Below are positions 61,312-64,000 of a DNA stretch of 64,000 nt, in pieces. Position 1 is the first letter of the stretch. Each line of letters starts with the position of its first letter. Source of the stretch: Rattus norvegicus. Taxonomy: Eukaryota; Chordata; Mammalia; Rodentia; Muridae. The position numbers and the translations under genes were made by a program. The notes beneath the pieces were generated by a model, which saw only the letters and a program-made list of their open reading frames with translations, was not told where the DNA came from and ran no database searches. Location: positions 813,588 through 877,587 of the forward strand of contig NW_026947370.1 in NCBI RefSeq assembly GCF_036323735.1. The letters are read 5' to 3'.

Positions 61312-62040
61312 TATTTGTTTATTTATTCACTTTACCTGCTGCACACTGCCCCCCTCCAGTTCACCCCTCTCACAATCCTTCCCCCAATCCTTTCTCCTCT
61401 GAGTAGGAGGGGACCCCACAGGTATTTCCTCACCTTGCCTATGTAGTCTCTGTGATCACATCCTCTGCTACTGAGGCCAGACACAACAGCCTAGATGGAT
61501 AGGAGTGTGGAGGTAGAGGTCATATCCAGAAAGAGGCAGAGAGCTGGGGTAAGAGATGCCCATTAATCAGTGGGTGTTTCCTTAGCTGAGACTCACAGCC
61601 TCAGTAAAATGGACCTGAAGAAGCCATTTCCTGTAGCCAGAGAGCAAACCAAATGGAGTGAGAGAGACACCAACTTTTGACCCAATATTTATTCTGACCA
61701 CAAGAAATGAAAGGGCCGTGCATAGAGCAGAGAGTGAGCAATGATCAACCAATGGTTAGTGCAGATTAAGACCCACCCCATGGATGAGCACTGATCCCTG
61801 ACACTATTATCTGTTATGCTTGGAGAAAAGAGTCTATCATGGCTTCCCTCTTGGAGACTCCATTAAGCTGCTGACTCAGACAGAAGCAGACATCCACTAG
61901 CCAAACCACTGGTGGAGCCAGGGGACTCTGATGGAAGAAGAGAATGAAAAGGATTATGGCCTCAAAGGGCATAGGCACTCCACAGCCTTTGTCTTCATGT
62001 GGGTACTGAACAACTAGAATTGGGTTTTCCCAAAACATGT
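61312..62040 (-). mobile_element. 5'-inverted (twin-primed) LINE-1 3' end
   Basis: 61,312-61,492 is an antisense L1 3' tip, beginning TTTATTCACTTTACCTGCTGC. It is joined directly to 61,495-62,040, which carries more 5' L1 3'UTR sequence in sense orientation (AGCTGAGACTCACAGCC, CCTGTAGCCAGAGAG, GAGACTCCATTAAGCTGCTGACTCAGA). For an element inserted on the - strand this is the arrangement made by twin priming. Confidence 0.65.
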
Positions 62041-62069
62041 TGTCTGTAGATGGGACATCTGTGTCTTTA

Positions 62070-62910
62070 AAATTCATTTATTTATTTACTCACTTTACAT
62101 GCCAAAATCAGTGCTCCAACTTCATGGGATGCCATCACCCATTGCCGGGGGAATCCGTAAGAAGACAAAGCTACACATTTCCTACCTATGTCCTGGGGGC
62201 TCAGGTTCAGTCCACGATCACTCTCTTGTTGGCGCTTCAGTCTTTGACATACGCCAATAGTCTCTGTGAGTTGACTCTATTGGACTTCCTGTGGAGTCCT
62301 TCATATCATCAGAGCCTCGATGCTTCACAATTTTTTTTTCAAAAGACTCTCCAAGCTCCAGTTAGTGTTTGGTGTTGAATCTTTACACTTGTTTCTCTCA
62401 GCTGTTGGGTGGAGTCACTCAGAGGACAGTTATGCTAGGATTCTGTCTGCAAGCACAATAGAGTATCTTTAGTAGTTCAGAGATTGGTGCTTGCCCTGGG
62501 GTAGGTCTCAATCTGCACTAACCATTGGTTGGATGTTCCTTCCATGTCTGCTCTATCTATCTTTGTCTCTGAAGGTCTTGTAGGCTGTGTTGATTTTAGA
62601 TTGAATGTTTTGTGTGTGGATTTTGGTCTTTGTCACATCACTGGGAGTCATGCCTGGCTACAGAAGTGGCAAATTAAGGATCTGTATCCCCACTGCTAAA
62701 GTCACCCCAATAGACACCCTGGAGCCTCGCTTTCTCAGATCTCTGGCACTTCCTAGAGATGCGCAAACCCACACTTGTGACTTCAATTCTCTTTTCCCTG
62801 CTTTCCCTATACCTAATTCCTCCAAAGCCCACTCCCTTCTCTACCTCCCCTCCCATTCAGTCTCCTCCCTCCCTCCATCCTCCTCAATATTTATTTTACT
62901 AAATGCATCT
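62070..62910 (-). mobile_element. LINE-1 3'UTR, antisense
   Basis: AATTCATTTATTTATTTACTCACTTTACATGCC starts a second antisense L1 3' end, followed by typical AGGACAGTTATGCTAGGATTCTGTCTGCAAGCACAA. It ends in a pyrimidine-rich stretch near 62,910. Confidence 0.78.
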
Positions 62911-62914
62911 TAAA

Positions 62915-64000
62915 GTCAATATTAAGAAAAAACACTGAGTAAGTAAAGGAAGTATTTCAAAAGTAATTGTGGTTGATGTTTTGGCAAGGTATGAACATAT
63001 TAAATTTTATAGAGGCCAATATTACTACATATCTTGTTAGAAAAGACACTGTCTTCATTACATACATGAAGGAAAACCATTTCTGTATTCTATTAAGTTA
63101 TACAAGGGAATCTGTTAAAAGTGTTACACACATCACAGAACTTTATCACTTTGAAAACTCACTTTATTGCAAATATTTACACAATGAAAGTACAAAGGTT
63201 TAAACTGATGTGAGTGTACTTTGTTGTAAAGCTAAAGTTTATATATACAGGTTGATGACAACAGTCATCTCAGATTCACAGGGGATTAATACATCAGGGG
63301 GTCCTCTATTACCTTACCTGTCTTCTTTCCTTTATTCCTGATGAAGACTCATCTCATTTGCAGCCCCTGCTGTGAGGGATGGATTGGAAAATGCCTGAGA
63401 GTCTATGCCCCGGAAAACATCAATAGAAAAGAAAAAAAAAAAAAACCAAAAACAACATCTCCAAATATTACATGCAGTCGAAACTTTCTTGTAAATCTTG
63501 AAACAAAATTCAAAGAACAAACCCACATCGTAGGATATTACCACATATAGGAAACGGTAGCTGTAGGAAGCATTGTCAGGGGATTTTAAACATCTGCACC
63601 TAAGACCAAATCTGCCTCCATGAACATGCAGATTTAATCCTTTGGAAAGAAAGTCAGTCTGTCTCTTGACAGTCGTGCCTTCTGTCCATCACTAGAGCAA
63701 CAGCCATGCTTTATGAATGTGTACAGATAAACACATACCGGTTTTCACATCTTCAAAGAATTTCAAGAAGAACCAGAAAGATAATATATAATGTTCCAGA
63801 GACGAAATAAGGAATTTAAATTAGCTAGCATACGTATGTCGTTACAATTTTCTGCCTACTATTATTTAATAATTTTGATTATTCCTGCTATGAATGAAAA
63901 GATGGTTATGTAATGTCTACTAATCCCAAAAGCCTGAAAAATTGTGAAAAACTGTCTTATTTCTCACTAACTTGGGTCTTTGGTCACAAACCTTTTCATT
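62915..64000. other. Unannotated AT-rich DNA to window end
   Basis: An A-run lies at 63,432-63,446. No gene or clear repeat recognised. Confidence 0.45.

Overview
The window is mammalian nuclear DNA from a murine rodent, most likely rat. The evidence is two tRNA-derived ID SINEs in antisense orientation (about 21,972 and 48,784), B1, B2, B3 and B4-type SINEs throughout, L1 3' ends with the G-rich tract seen in rat L1, tandem L1 5'UTR monomers, and many long (TA)n, (CA)n and (CT)n tracts. Base composition is AT-rich. No intact cellular protein-coding gene, rRNA, tRNA or CRISPR array could be supported. All assignments come from reading the sequence and from memory of gene and repeat families; no database search was run.

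Left part (1-23 kb): mostly intron-like DNA with SINEs and L1 fragments. Three exon-like blocks (6,117-6,286; 7,445-7,642; 20,491-20,656) are, in order and on the + strand, consecutive internal exons of an XPR1-like phosphate exporter gene (EXS-domain part). Intron positions are kept, but there are frameshifts, in-frame stops and damaged splice sites, so this is an unprocessed pseudogene fragment.

Centre (23.2-32.2 kb): three tandem units of about 2.2 kb. Each carries the same antisense L1 3' end followed by a microsatellite that differs between units. To their right, about 2.6 kb on the - strand holds broken Ser/Thr/Pro-rich reading frames of an unrecognised gene or pseudogene. Short - strand peptides at the right ends of units 1 and 2 suggest that the array and the broken frames belong to one local family. 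This is the least explained part of the window.

32.2-42.8 kb is retrotransposon-dominated: a + strand L1 5' half (two 577-bp 5'UTR monomers, broken ORF1, start of ORF2), a - strand L1 3' half with reverse-transcriptase sequence, a possible LTR element abutting it, and a young 5'-truncated L1 with target-site duplications.

43-64 kb is mainly featureless AT-rich DNA with older L1 pieces and SINEs. It holds one badly decayed olfactory receptor pseudogene (57.8-58.4 kb), a possible orphan first exon near 43.28 kb, and a cluster of oppositely oriented L1 fragments at 61.3-62.9 kb, one of which looks like a 5'-inverted (twin-primed) insertion. The genes do not form a working pathway; the window is a record of duplication, decay and retrotransposition.
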